From: Nitrosospira multiformis
GTDB taxonomy: Bacteria; Pseudomonadota; Gammaproteobacteria; Burkholderiales; Nitrosomonadaceae
Reading direction: 5' to 3'
DNA: 64,000 bases
Assembly (NCBI RefSeq): GCF_900110185.1
Contig: NZ_FOCT01000002.1
Span: 1-64,000, forward strand
Shown here: positions 37,253 to 46,811 of the stretch, piece after piece
Layout of the letters: the number at the start of each line of letters is the position of its first letter
Numbering within the stretch: the stretch's first letter is position 1
Translations under genes and position numbers: made by a program
The notes under the pieces: model-generated
What the model was told of the DNA's origin: nothing
Databases searched by the model: none
Seen by the model: only the letters and a program-made list of their open reading frames with translations

Positions 37253-37943
37253 CTATTACCAGCCTTATCCGCAAACCGTTACGGTTAAGTGTCAGCAGTC
37301 TGGCACGCTCAGCCTCTGACTGTGGAGTTTCAGCAGCTACCACCGGCGAGTAGCCTGAATAGGCGATCTCCCATCCGTCCTGACGAATGGCTGCCACGCG
37401 GCCCATGATATCAAGGTCGATTTCGGATGGCGTGTCGGGCGAATTCGTGCCTTGCACCCAGTACTGCAAACCGGAGAGCGGCAAGCGCCAGCCCAATACC
37501 CGTTCTGTGAGTTCTTCCACATTATCGGCGTAATAATGTTCCTGCTCGGCAGTTATGAGAGACACACCATCGGTTGAGCGCTCAATCTGTCCGACAGCCT
37601 GACCTATGGGGGAGAGAAGGAGAATTTGATCGCCGTCCTGCATGTGGCGCCACTGAACTCCACCGGAAAAACCGTCTCTGCCTTCTTTCACCGATACCCT
37701 GCCAATCAGCCGGAAGCCCGCGCTTTTCGCTTCCAGCGCGCCGGGTTCCATGATAACGGTGCTGGCCACATTCTTTTCTTCTGGAGCAAGGGTCGCACAA
37801 CCTAAAAAAAAGGCAGGCGCCAGAAAAACAACATGCCATGAGCGCAAGGAGCGAAAGGAGGACAGGGGAAATCTTCCGAAATTTTTCAACTTCGGACAAA
37901 CCGGGGTCACAGGGCGAACAGGCTGCGAATCAGCGCAGGGCAT
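37227..37943 (-). CDS. lolB: Outer-membrane lipoprotein receptor LolB
   Basis: Accepts lipoproteins from LolA and inserts them into the outer membrane. The lipobox is FFLGC (Cys49 with the start used here), followed by GFRLIGRVSVKEGRDGFSGG and WRHMQDGDQILLLSPIGQAV, the LolB fold. The signal region before the lipobox is long; a TTG at 37889 (MKNFGRFPLSSFRS) would give a more usual signal peptide and cannot be excluded. Neighbours ispE and the TPR lipoprotein give the typical betaproteobacterial order. Confidence 0.88.
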   Translation of the reverse strand: MPCADSQPVRPVTPVCPKLKNFGRFPLSSFRSLRSWHVVFLAPAFFLGCATLAPEEKNVASTVIMEPGALEAKSAGFRLIGRVSVKEGRDGFSGGVQWRHMQDGDQILLLSPIGQAVGQIERSTDGVSLITAEQEHYYADNVEELTERVLGWRLPLSGLQYWVQGTNSPDTPSEIDLDIMGRVAAIRQDGWEIAYSGYSPVVAAETPQSEAERARLLTLNRNGLRIRLVIDEWNTVND

Positions 37944-37962
37944 CCTCTATTCCGCCCTCGCG

Positions 37963-39684
37963 CTACTTCATGAACTTCTTCATCACACCAATCAACGCTT
38001 CGTTGCCGGGGTGATTCTTGAGCGCCGTCTGCCAGATCTCTTTCGCTTCGTCCTTCATTCCCTGCACCCACAATACTTCCCCCAGGTGAGCAGCGATTTC
38101 CGGATCGGGATTCATTGCAAACGCCTGTCGCAGGTAGCTTAATCCCTGGTTGATGTCCCCCATGCGATAATGCACCCATCCCAGGCTGTCGATGATGTAC
38201 GGGTCGATAGGAGAAAGCTTGATCGCTTTCTCGATCAGTTCCAGCGCCTCCGGCAGGCGCCGGCTGGAGTGCTCGGCAATTCCGTAACCCAGGGCGTTGT
38301 AAGCGTGGGCATGGTCGGGCCTCAGTTGGATCAGTTTGCGCAGATCCTGCTCCATGATATCCGCCTTGCCTATTTTCTCCGCAGCCAGGGCACGGTCATA
38401 AAGCAGCTCGGGGGAATCGGGAAGTTTTTCAAGACTGCTGCTCAGGAGCTGAAAGGCTTTCTTATAAGCGCCCGACTCGCGCAACAATTGCGCCTCGGCG
38501 ATGATCACCTGCGCCCGCTGCTGATCATTGGCCACCGGCAGTTGCTGCAAGTGCTGGAGGCCCTCCTTCATTTTGCCCGTTCTGCTCAACAGAATGGCAT
38601 ATTTGATCTGTGCCGGGATAAACTGGGTTCCATCCGTAACCGAACGATACCAATTCAATGCCTGGGGGATCTGCTGTTTTTTTTCACTGATGCCGCCGAG
38701 ATAAAAGCGCACCATTCCCGGGTCCCGATAACCCAGTTCCAGCGCTCTTTTGAAATTCGACTCGGCTACATCGTAGTTCTGCAGCTCCAGGGATAACAGG
38801 CCGACGGCAATGGCAACATCCGGGTTATCCGGATTTTCTGTCAGCAATTTCTGGAACTGCTCGCGGGCTTTGCTATAATCTCTTTCAGCCAGCAGCAGGC
38901 GTGCATAGGTGATGCGTGTATCGTTGGCTTTGGGATAGCGCTTGAGATAATCGTCGAAAAATTCGATTGCGCGGGCGTTGGATTCGCGCGCCAGAATACG
39001 TCCTTCGTAAATTGCCGCCATCTCCCACTCCGGGCGCAGCGCCAGCGCTTTTTTCATCTCTTCCAGAGCGGTGTCGAAACGCTCGGCAAACCACGCTGCC
39101 TGGGACTCGGCAAAATGCGCTTCCGGCAGATCGGGATAAGGTTGCGCGAGCTGCTTTACCAATTCGAAGATTGCATTCTTATTGGGACTGCGCACCAGCA
39201 GGCTGTTCAGTTGCATGAAAGCATCATCGATCTTGTCTCCCGCAACCGCCAGCAATTTTTCCAAATGGGGACGGGCCTCATCCAATCTGTCAAAATGCAC
39301 CAGCAATGCAGCCATCATCTGACGGGCTGGAATCGATTCCGGATCGAGTTCTGTCCAGATTTTTGCCGCTTCGAGGGCGAATGCCGGCTGGCGCGCCTGA
39401 AGCGCGGCTTCCGTAGCGCGCTGGGCCACCCGCGGATCCTGAGTGTTTTTTGCAAGCTTGAGATAGGTACGAAGACCGATTTCCGTGTCACCCCGCTGCA
39501 GCGCTGTCTCCGCCAGCAGAAAATCGAACAGCATGGAGGGGGTCAAATCCTGATGGGGTACTCTTGACTGCTCTGACTCCTTCTTCTCTGCCGGTTTTTC
39601 CGCCGTGAGAGGAGTCTTGGCAGGAAGATGTGAACAGGCGGCAAGAAAGAGCAGCGGTAATGCGCCGGGAACTTTAAGACTCAT
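37963..39684 (-). CDS. Tetratricopeptide-repeat lipoprotein
   Basis: A 573-residue protein with a lipoprotein signal (MSLKVPGALPLLFLAACSHL, Cys17) and tandem TPR-like helices from about residue 60 to the end, for example AHFAESQAAWFAERFDTALE, NPDVAIAVGLLSLELQNYDV and PYIIDSLGWVHYRMGDINQG. It is a probable scaffold in the envelope, without enzymatic motifs. Proteins of this kind upstream of lolB are common in this group. It is the first gene of the TPR-lolB-ispE-tRNA-prs run. Confidence 0.88.
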   Translation of the reverse strand: MSLKVPGALPLLFLAACSHLPAKTPLTAEKPAEKKESEQSRVPHQDLTPSMLFDFLLAETALQRGDTEIGLRTYLKLAKNTQDPRVAQRATEAALQARQPAFALEAAKIWTELDPESIPARQMMAALLVHFDRLDEARPHLEKLLAVAGDKIDDAFMQLNSLLVRSPNKNAIFELVKQLAQPYPDLPEAHFAESQAAWFAERFDTALEEMKKALALRPEWEMAAIYEGRILARESNARAIEFFDDYLKRYPKANDTRITYARLLLAERDYSKAREQFQKLLTENPDNPDVAIAVGLLSLELQNYDVAESNFKRALELGYRDPGMVRFYLGGISEKKQQIPQALNWYRSVTDGTQFIPAQIKYAILLSRTGKMKEGLQHLQQLPVANDQQRAQVIIAEAQLLRESGAYKKAFQLLSSSLEKLPDSPELLYDRALAAEKIGKADIMEQDLRKLIQLRPDHAHAYNALGYGIAEHSSRRLPEALELIEKAIKLSPIDPYIIDSLGWVHYRMGDINQGLSYLRQAFAMNPDPEIAAHLGEVLWVQGMKDEAKEIWQTALKNHPGNEALIGVMKKFMK

Positions 39685-39910
39685 GCGGAAATCCGGAAGA
39701 TTCGAAAAAGAGGCTGCAAATGGATGGGCTTTCCTTCAGTACAGCCCACATATTAGGTATATTTTACGCTTATCACAAGTAGACACCTGAGCCGTAACAT
39801 CTGCTTGCAAGGATTTACCGGAGGTCGCCGCTCCATGATTACGCACTGCGTTCCCCTGAAATGAAAAAAGAACTTCGATTCATCCACCAACCTGAATCAT
39901 TGATCTTGTC

Positions 39911-40654
39911 ATGTCTGCAAAAACAGAACAGAAAACCATTTCAGCGCATGGTCTGAGCCGTTATTTTGGCGCTCGCACTGCCGTTGACCAGGTCAGCCTG
40001 GAACTGCGGCAAGGGGAAGTGCTTGGTCTCCTTGGACCCAATGGCGCGGGCAAGACGACGATTATGCGTCTCCTCACCGGGAATCTTGCTCCCAGCACCG
40101 GCAAGGTCGAAATCTGCGGCATGGATCTGCAGAAGCAAACACTCGGAGCGAAAGCATGTATCGGCTATCTGCCTGAGGTACCCCCTCTCTACCGGGAGCT
40201 AACGATAGATGAGTATTTACGGCTTGCCGTGAGATTGCGCCGTCTCGCCCGCTCGAAAACAGATGATGCAATCAGGAAGGCCGTGGAACGTTGCGGACTG
40301 GAGAATGTGCGCCGACGGCTGATCGGTTCTCTGTCAAAAGGCTACCAGCAGCGCGCAGGTATCGCCCAGGCCATCATTCACGATCCCGCAGTCATCATTC
40401 TCGACGAACCGACCTCGGGGCTGGATCCCAACCAGATGCGCGATGTCCGGTCACTCATCCGTGAACTTGGCGCAGTGAGAAGCGTGATTTTTTCAACACA
40501 CGCCTTATCGGAGGTTGAGAGCGTGTGCGACCGTGTGCAGATCATCAACCACGGACGACAGGTGTTCGAGGGTTCGGTGGATATGATGAAGCTGGAAGGA
40601 ACCCGGCTCGAAGAGATATTCACGCAATCCACCCTGGAGAAAATTGAAACTTGA
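39911..40654 (+). CDS. ABC transporter ATPase (GldA-like)
   Basis: A 247-residue ATPase subunit with all motifs intact: Walker A GLLGPNGAGKTTIMRLL, signature LSKGYQQRAGIAQA, Walker B AVIILDEPTSGLDPNQ and H-loop IFSTHALSEVE. Closest in type to the Gld/NosF-like exporters. It overlaps the permease gene by four bases and is followed by a GldG-like auxiliary protein, so the three form one transporter. Substrate unknown; the gliding name reflects homology only. Confidence 0.9.
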   Translation: MSAKTEQKTISAHGLSRYFGARTAVDQVSLELRQGEVLGLLGPNGAGKTTIMRLLTGNLAPSTGKVEICGMDLQKQTLGAKACIGYLPEVPPLYRELTIDEYLRLAVRLRRLARSKTDDAIRKAVERCGLENVRRRLIGSLSKGYQQRAGIAQAIIHDPAVIILDEPTSGLDPNQMRDVRSLIRELGAVRSVIFSTHALSEVESVCDRVQIINHGRQVFEGSVDMMKLEGTRLEEIFTQSTLEKIET

Positions 40655-41385
40655 TTACGATCATTGCCCGGAAGGAGTTGGGAGTATTGTTCGGGTCCCC
40701 TTTGGCATGGGTAATACTTGCGCTGGCGCAACTGGTATTCGCCTGGTTCTACCTGGCGAATCTTGAAAGCTTCCTGCAGGTTCAACCGCAGCTGATAAGA
40801 ATTGCCCACCCGCCAGGAGCAACCGAAGCAATTGCGGCTCCGTTATTCTCCATAGGCGCAGTCGTGCTGCTGATGATAACGCCGCTTTTGACCTCCCGTC
40901 TCATTGCTGAGGAGCGCCGCAATCACACTTTACCTTTCCTGATTTCCGCACCTGTTTCAATGACGGAAATTGTCCTGGGAAAGTTTCTCGGCCTGATGAT
41001 TTTTCTGTCGGCCATCATCGCCCTGATTGTCGCATTGGCGATTTCCCTGCTTGCGGGAGGCAGACTGGATTTCGGCTTGTTGCTGAGCAACGTTGCGGGG
41101 CTGTGGCTTCTCTCAGCTTGTTTCGTTGCGCTCGGATTATATATCTCCTGCCTCAGCACCCAACCTGCCATCGCGGGAGCAGCGGCCCTCTGCATACTTT
41201 TCGCGCTATGGATAATGGATAACGCTGAAAGCGGAGAAAACGGCATAACCCGCAGCTTGTCCCCGTTCGCTCATTTTGAAAATTTCAACCGGGGAATGAT
41301 CGATACATTCGACCTCGCTTATTTTGCTCTTTTCATTTTCTTTTTTCTGGCCTTATCCGTTCGCTGGCTGAAACTGTACAGGTAG
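40651..41385 (+). CDS. ABC transporter permease (GldF-like)
   Basis: A 244-residue permease with six hydrophobic segments. The N-terminus ITIIARKELGVLFGSPLAWV and the middle LTSRLIAEERRNHTLPFLIS, PVSMTEIVLGKFLG match ABC2-type permeases of the GldF group. The start is a TTG that overlaps the upstream ATPase stop. It ends three bases before the GldG-like gene. Confidence 0.88.
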   Translation: MITIIARKELGVLFGSPLAWVILALAQLVFAWFYLANLESFLQVQPQLIRIAHPPGATEAIAAPLFSIGAVVLLMITPLLTSRLIAEERRNHTLPFLISAPVSMTEIVLGKFLGLMIFLSAIIALIVALAISLLAGGRLDFGLLLSNVAGLWLLSACFVALGLYISCLSTQPAIAGAAALCILFALWIMDNAESGENGITRSLSPFAHFENFNRGMIDTFDLAYFALFIFFFLALSVRWLKLYR

Positions 41386-41387
41386 GT

Positions 41388-42740
41388 ATGCATCTCAAGA
41401 GGAAAAAACTGCGATTGCGCGGGACACAAAGCGCAACATTTCTGATAACGCTCATACTGCTGGTAGCGTTGCCCGGTTATCTGGCCTGGGAGAATCGGGT
41501 TCAGTGGGATGTCACCCAGAATGAACGCAATAGCCTGAGCCCGACCAGCCTGGAGGTGCTAAAGCAAATGGAAGGCCCCCTGCTGGGAAGCGTCTACATA
41601 TCCCCTCAGGATGCTCAACTTGGCAATGTGTCCAAAATCATCCGGGACTTTCTGACACCTTATCAGCATGCCAAGCCTGATTTCGCTGTCACCTTCATCG
41701 ACCCCTCCGAGCACCCCGATCTGGCACGGGAGGCAGGTGTCGAGGGCAACGGCGAAATGATCGTCGAATATAACGGCAGGGTGGAACAGCTGACTACATT
41801 CAATGAGCATGCGCTGATCAACTTGCTGATGCGCTTGATGCGCACCGGCAGCAGGCCCGTGGTCACGCTGAGCGGCCATGGCGAACGCAGGCTGGATGGT
41901 ATTGGCAATCGCGACCTCGGGGAATTTGGGCAGCAATTGACGGCAAAAGGCTTCAGAATTCAACCGCTCAATCTGGTCACCACTCCTGAAGTGCCCGCAA
42001 ATGCGAGCTTGCTCATCATTGCTTCGCCTCAGGCCGATCTGTCCGAGGGCGAAGTCGATCGAATACTCGCGTATATCGAGCGCGGCGGTAATCTTTTATG
42101 GCTGCTGGACCAGCAACCTTTGCACGGATTACAGCCACTGGCGGAAAAACTTGAACTGACGCTGACGCCCGGCGTGGTGATCGACCCCCAGGCGGGACAG
42201 TTGAAAGCACCCGTTACTTTTTCTGTAGGCGCAACCTACGGCGAACATCCCATCACTCGCAACTTTGATTACCTCACGGTATTTCCTTTTGCGCGCCAGA
42301 TCACAATCAACGAAAACGATACATGGCACAGCCTCTCGCTGGTGGAGGCCGGAGAAAACGGATGGGTGGAAACAGGCGATCTGAAGGCCGGCATCGCATT
42401 CGATGCGATGTATGACGTATCCGGTCCAGTCAGTATCGCGGCTGTGTTGAGCCGCACGGTGAATGATCAGGAGCAGCGGGTCGCCGTTATCGGAAGCGGT
42501 TATTTTCTCGCCAATGGTTACCTCGGCTATGGCAGAAATCTTGATTTTGGCGTCAACCTCGTCAACTGGCTTGCCGGCGATGAAGACCTCATCGCTATCC
42601 AGCCACGAACGACCATCGACAACAGCTTGACCTTGAAGGAACCAACACTGACGATAATAGCCTGGGGATTCCTCATCGTGATGCCGCTGATTTTCCTTGG
42701 GAGCGGGATGATGATATGGTGGCGGCGTAAAAGAAGATAA
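41388..42740 (+). CDS. GldG-like ABC-type auxiliary protein
   Basis: A 450-residue protein with one N-terminal membrane segment (ATFLITLILLVALPGYLAW), a large periplasmic part (NSLSPTSLEVLKQMEGPLLG, VTLSGHGERRLDGIGNRDLG, AYIERGGNLLWLLDQQPLHG) and a C-terminal membrane segment (LIVMPLIFLGSGMMIWW) with a basic tail. This is the GldG/ABC_transp_aux organisation. It completes the GldA-GldF-GldG set; the DUF4340 protein that often follows is not present: 140 bases without a gene lead to mutM. Confidence 0.88.
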   Translation: MHLKRKKLRLRGTQSATFLITLILLVALPGYLAWENRVQWDVTQNERNSLSPTSLEVLKQMEGPLLGSVYISPQDAQLGNVSKIIRDFLTPYQHAKPDFAVTFIDPSEHPDLAREAGVEGNGEMIVEYNGRVEQLTTFNEHALINLLMRLMRTGSRPVVTLSGHGERRLDGIGNRDLGEFGQQLTAKGFRIQPLNLVTTPEVPANASLLIIASPQADLSEGEVDRILAYIERGGNLLWLLDQQPLHGLQPLAEKLELTLTPGVVIDPQAGQLKAPVTFSVGATYGEHPITRNFDYLTVFPFARQITINENDTWHSLSLVEAGENGWVETGDLKAGIAFDAMYDVSGPVSIAAVLSRTVNDQEQRVAVIGSGYFLANGYLGYGRNLDFGVNLVNWLAGDEDLIAIQPRTTIDNSLTLKEPTLTIIAWGFLIVMPLIFLGSGMMIWWRRKRR

Positions 42741-42880
42741 AGAATGCTTCTCCCTGCTTTTCGCTCAGGATACGGAGCAACCGATCAGCCCCGGTGAATC
42801 CGCAATCCTGGACAGCGTTGCCCCTACCTTGACCATACCCGGCGACCTCTTTATCCCAACATTCCATCCCGACATTCGAA

Positions 42881-43699
42881 TTGCCTGAACTGCCTGAAGT
42901 CGAAGTTGTCCGTCGCGGCATCGCCTCTGGACTCGAGGGACGCAAGATCGCCGGCTTGACGGTACGAAACCCGAATCTACGCTGGCCGGTGCCGGACCTT
43001 GAGCGAACGCTTTGCGGCCTGAAAATCAGAACGGTAACGCGTCGCGGAAAATACCTCTTGCTCGACTGCGGTGCTGGCACGCTGATCTTGCATCTCGGCA
43101 TGTCCGGCAGCTTGAGATTGCTTCCCCTTACAGCTAATATCGCCCCACAGAAGCACGACCATGTCGATCTGCTCCTGGATAACGGCATGGTTCTCCGTTT
43201 TCGGGATCCTCGCCGCTTTGGGGCTGTGCTGTGGACTGCGGGAAATGCGGCCGACCACCCCCTACTGTCTCACCTGGGACCCGAGCCTCTTACCGAAACA
43301 TTCGACGGAAAGCTGCTGTACAGAAAAACCCGAAACCGTAGCGCCAGCATTAAAGAGGTATTGATGAACAGCCGCATTGTCGTCGGCGTCGGAAACATTT
43401 ACGCAAACGAAGCGCTCTTTCTTGCCGGTATTCATCCCGCCCTCGCTGCCGGCCGGATTGGAGCGAGGAGATGCGCGGGATTGGCACAGGCAATCAAAGA
43501 AACTCTTGGGCGCGCGATAGAAGCAGGCGGCAGCAGCCTGCGCGATTTCGTTGGCAGCGATGGCAATCCCGGATATTTCCAGCAGCAGTATTGGGTTTAT
43601 GGGCGGACCGGGCAGCCTTGCCGGAAATGTGGTACAAATATCGAACAGATCAGGCAGGGGCAGCGTTCGAGTTTTTATTGCCCGCGTTGCCAGAAATAA
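42881..43699 (+). CDS. mutM: Formamidopyrimidine-DNA glycosylase
   Basis: A 272-residue bifunctional glycosylase/AP-lyase removing oxidised purines such as 8-oxoguanine. The start is TTG; after Met removal, the catalytic N-terminal Pro and Glu are in [13 protein letters not shown]. The lysine in [19 protein letters not shown] [16 protein letters not shown], and the zinc finger [24 protein letters not shown] are intact. Length normal. Confidence 0.96.
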   Translation: MPELPEVEVVRRGIASGLEGRKIAGLTVRNPNLRWPVPDLERTLCGLKIRTVTRRGKYLLLDCGAGTLILHLGMSGSLRLLPLTANIAPQKHDHVDLLLDNGMVLRFRDPRRFGAVLWTAGNAADHPLLSHLGPEPLTETFDGKLLYRKTRNRSASIKEVLMNSRIVVGVGNIYANEALFLAGIHPALAAGRIGARRCAGLAQAIKETLGRAIEAGGSSLRDFVGSDGNPGYFQQQYWVYGRTGQPCRKCGTNIEQIRQGQRSSFYCPRCQK

Positions 43700-43713
43700 A
43701 TTCACTGGGATAC

Positions 43714-44529
43714 ATGAATATTACATTCATTGGTGGTGGCAACATGGCTTGCGCTCTGATTGGCGGGCTGCTGCAACAGGATTATTCACCGGCACAGATA
43801 CGGGTAGCGGAGATCAACGCTGAAACACGCGACAGAGTTCGGCGTGAGTTTGGCGTGGAGGCGGTGGCGGAACTTGCGCGGGGCATGATCGACGACAGGG
43901 AGATAATCGTGCTCGCCGTAAAGCCGCAGCAGCTCTCCATCGTGGCGCGCGGGCTCGCGCCGCTGCTCGAACAGAATCTTGTCATCTCGATCGCCGCCGG
44001 TATTCGGGCAAATGCTCTTTCACATTGGCTCGGCGGCTATATTCGCATCGTGCGCGCCATGCCCAATACGCCTGCGCTCGTTGGCTCCGGCGTTACCGGG
44101 CTCTATGCAATGGCGGGCGTGAACGATGAGGAGAAACGTGAGGCGGAGGCCATACTCGGCGCGGTCGGCACTGTGCTATGGGTTGAAAGCGAGGAACTGC
44201 TGGATGCAGTGACTGCCACCTCAGGCAGTGGTCCTGCTTATGTATTTTACTTCATCGAGGCCATGCAAAAGGCAGGACAGGAACTGGGGCTGGATCTGGA
44301 CCAGGCGCGCAAACTGAGCATTGAAACCTTTCTTGGAGCCGCCAGGCTCGCGAGCGAGAGCACGGATGAGGCAAGTGTTCTGCGCGCGCGGGTCACATCG
44401 CCCGGCGGTACGACGGAACGCGCGATAAGGTCGCTGGAAAATGACGATGTCAAAAACGGAATCATCCGGGCAATCCGTGTCGCATATCAGCGGTCACGCG
44501 AGATGGGCGACGAACTCGGCCGGACATGA
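43714..44529 (+). CDS. proC: Pyrroline-5-carboxylate reductase
   Basis: A 271-residue NADPH-dependent enzyme making proline. The Rossmann start ITFIGGGNMACALIGGLLQ, VLAVKPQQ, VRAMPNTPALVGSGVTGLYA, TATSGSGPAYVFYFIEAMQ and VTSPGGTTERAIRSLEND are diagnostic. The ATG at 43714 follows mutM by 14 bases; the longer open frame upstream belongs to mutM sequence. Confidence 0.96.
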   Translation: MNITFIGGGNMACALIGGLLQQDYSPAQIRVAEINAETRDRVRREFGVEAVAELARGMIDDREIIVLAVKPQQLSIVARGLAPLLEQNLVISIAAGIRANALSHWLGGYIRIVRAMPNTPALVGSGVTGLYAMAGVNDEEKREAEAILGAVGTVLWVESEELLDAVTATSGSGPAYVFYFIEAMQKAGQELGLDLDQARKLSIETFLGAARLASESTDEASVLRARVTSPGGTTERAIRSLENDDVKNGIIRAIRVAYQRSREMGDELGRT

Positions 44530-44583
44530 CAGAATAGAGAATAACCCATGCGCAAAGTGGCGCAGTAAACGGATAATACTTTC

Positions 44584-45156
44584 ATGATCAGTCAGATGCT
44601 CATATTTCTGCTCGATACCCTGCTGGGATTGTTTTCCCTGGCGCTGCTGCTGCGCTTTTATATGCAACTGGTGCGCGCGCCGTATGGAAACCCGCTCTCG
44701 TCATTTCTGATTGCAATAACCGATTTTCTGGTCAAGCCCGCACGGCGCGTCATTCCCGGTTATCGCGGCATGGATCTTTCAACGCTTTTGCTGGCATGGA
44801 TTGCTCAAGTCATGTTGCTGGGGAGCGTGTTAATGCTGAAGGGTTACGACTTCAGCTCCACGATGGGCACTGCCGTGGGCGGACTGGCGCTCCTAGGGTT
44901 GGTGGAAATCATCAAGACGACGCTTTACATCATCATGGTGGCGATCATCATCCAGGCTGTGCTTTCTTGGATTAATCCCTACAATTCGCTGGCCCCGCTG
45001 CTCGACAGCTTTACCCGGCCGTTTCTGGGCGTTATCCGCGAGCACATTCCTCCCATCGGAAATATCGATCTCTCGCCGCTGTTCGTATTGATCGTCATTC
45101 AGTTGCTTCTTTTTGTAACGGCGGGAATGGAGCGGGAAGTCAGTCGCTTGTTCTGA
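44584..45156 (+). CDS. yggT: YggT-family membrane protein
   Basis: A 190-residue inner-membrane protein with two YggT repeats: LLDTLLGLFSLALLLRFYMQ, then PARRVIPGYRGMDLSTLLLA, and again AIIIQAVLSWINPYNSLAPL, FTRPFLGVIREHIPPIGNID. About four to five membrane segments. Related proteins support osmotic or potassium-related functions or cell-division-site membrane organisation, but the activity is unresolved. It follows proC and precedes yggU, the standard order. Confidence 0.93.
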   Translation: MISQMLIFLLDTLLGLFSLALLLRFYMQLVRAPYGNPLSSFLIAITDFLVKPARRVIPGYRGMDLSTLLLAWIAQVMLLGSVLMLKGYDFSSTMGTAVGGLALLGLVEIIKTTLYIIMVAIIIQAVLSWINPYNSLAPLLDSFTRPFLGVIREHIPPIGNIDLSPLFVLIVIQLLLFVTAGMEREVSRLF

Positions 45157-45158
45157 CC

Positions 45159-45476
45159 GTGGAAATGGCTTCAAGCGACGAATGGTATCGCAGCGATGAT
45201 ACCGGAAAACGCCTGATTCTCACTCTGCACATACAGCCCGGTGCAAGGCGTACTGAAGTCGTCGGCCGGCACGGCGATGCCCTGAAAATCAAACTTGCCG
45301 CCCCGCCGGTAGAAGGTGCAGCGAATGCTGCTTTGCTCGCGTTTCTCGCTGGGGTTTTTGGAGTGCCTCAGCGTCAGGTAATACTCAGGCAAGGAGCCAG
45401 ATCGCGACGCAAAATCGTTGAAATCGATGGGACGGCCTGTGGAGCCGATACGCTATTGAAGCAAACCACCAGTTGA
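45159..45476 (+). CDS. yggU: YggU/DUF167 protein
   Basis: A 105-residue protein of the DUF167 family: LILTLHIQPGARRTEVVGRH, ALKIKLAAPPVEGAANAALL and VILRQGARSRRKIVEIDG are the family core. Function unknown. The frame starts with a GTG two bases after the yggT stop; an ATG two codons later is equally possible. Confidence 0.92.
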   Translation: MEMASSDEWYRSDDTGKRLILTLHIQPGARRTEVVGRHGDALKIKLAAPPVEGAANAALLAFLAGVFGVPQRQVILRQGARSRRKIVEIDGTACGADTLLKQTTS

Positions 45477-45551
45477 TACTTCGGCTATCCGCAATTGTTG
45501 CAAGCTCCCGATTCGAGCATTTCATGGGCAAGCACTTTCGAAAAGCGGTCG

Positions 45552-46769
45552 TTATTTTGCGATCGTGATGCTTGGCACCCCCGAGCGCGGCAGATCCGTA
45601 ACCGTCATCTGGAACAGAAGATACAGCAGCTGGAAGGCGCTCCGGTTCCAGCGCGCCAGGGGTCCCCGGGTGTGTACCGAGTAATACTGATCATAGACGC
45701 GCACCCACAGATCGGCTTCTCGGGGAGCCGAGTCCGTCACCGACAGTTTCATGGTATCAACAGGATTTTCATCATCCTCGAGGGGCGGTGTACGGACGTC
45801 TTTCTCCACATGATATTCCGGCTCGTCGCCCAGGGTGCGTCCGAGGAAATTGAGAATGGCATGGAAGCTGCGGAGACGGAAAATTCCTTTCATGGGCCAC
45901 TCTCCGCCAAAATGATTGGGGCGAATATCGAAAGCGACATCATTGGGACTCCATTCACGCGCCTCATTGCTCAAGCGCTTACGCTCCTCAGGTGAGAGGA
46001 TGTTGGGGTCATAATTGGTGATGAGAATAGGTCCCGCTGCCTGCTTGACCAGGATATAAGTGTTTTCCTGCGCGTCATAGCGTACGGAAAACTCTCTCTG
46101 CAGAGCCTGAAAACCTTCTGCCGTCACCGAGCCGGCGGGAATAGCCCAGGTCTGCTCCAGAATCAATGGCTCCGCATGAAGGTGGTTATGATCCTGTATG
46201 GCGGACAAGTGCAGCACCACGCGCCTGAACATGCCGTAGCCGGGCGAATCAAAGGGCCGATTGCGATAGGAAATCTGCCGCCCTTCGTTATCATTGACAC
46301 GCACTTCCTGGGCCATCATCCGCATCAGGAGATCGATATCGAAACGCTGACGGAGCAAAAGCGTGAGTTTGTTTTCCTGAAATGGGGTGAGCAGACGCCG
46401 GGTAAATTCCTCTCCCTCTACCGGAACAATGGTGATCGTGGGATTTTCCGCCACACTTCCCCCAAACACAGGCATAAGTATGCCACCAGCATTTCCCGTC
46501 AATGCTGGAGTGGCGCCGGCATTGACACGGAAATCGAACGTTGCTGCAACGTTCGATACGCCGGTGAAGTGTACGGGCTGATTATGATAAGCACGCGCTA
46601 TGTTCACCAGCAGTTGTCTGGAGGCGGCACCGGTAGTCGCGTCGTCATAGGCGTCGACCGCCCGATTGAGGGCAATGGGGGATGCGCAGCCGCCCACCAG
46701 GAGCAGAAGCAGGAGCAGGCATGGGGGCTGTGGCAAGATGCTTGCGTGTCCGGTAGGGAAAAAGGTCAT
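45552..46769 (-). CDS. Lipoprotein of unknown function, 405 residues
   Basis: A signal with hydrophobic CLLLLLLLVGGC gives a lipobox with Cys28. The mature part is a long soluble protein: LVNIARAYHNQPVHFTGVSN, VAATFDFRVNAGATPA, TIVPVEGEEFTRRLLTPFQE, WPMKGIFRLRSFHAILNFLG and SAFQLLYLLFQMTVTDL. No catalytic motif or named family is recognised, although the sequence is regular and clearly coding. It lies between the convergent yggU and the manganese exporter gene, transcribed with the latter's strand and 42 bases after its stop, so read-through from the riboswitch-controlled gene is possible. Confidence 0.8.
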   Translation of the reverse strand: MTFFPTGHASILPQPPCLLLLLLLVGGCASPIALNRAVDAYDDATTGAASRQLLVNIARAYHNQPVHFTGVSNVAATFDFRVNAGATPALTGNAGGILMPVFGGSVAENPTITIVPVEGEEFTRRLLTPFQENKLTLLLRQRFDIDLLMRMMAQEVRVNDNEGRQISYRNRPFDSPGYGMFRRVVLHLSAIQDHNHLHAEPLILEQTWAIPAGSVTAEGFQALQREFSVRYDAQENTYILVKQAAGPILITNYDPNILSPEERKRLSNEAREWSPNDVAFDIRPNHFGGEWPMKGIFRLRSFHAILNFLGRTLGDEPEYHVEKDVRTPPLEDDENPVDTMKLSVTDSAPREADLWVRVYDQYYSVHTRGPLARWNRSAFQLLYLLFQMTVTDLPRSGVPSITIAK

Positions 46770-46811
46770 TCGTCTTGTTCTCTTTTTTTGCCGGATTATT
46801 TCCGGAATCTT

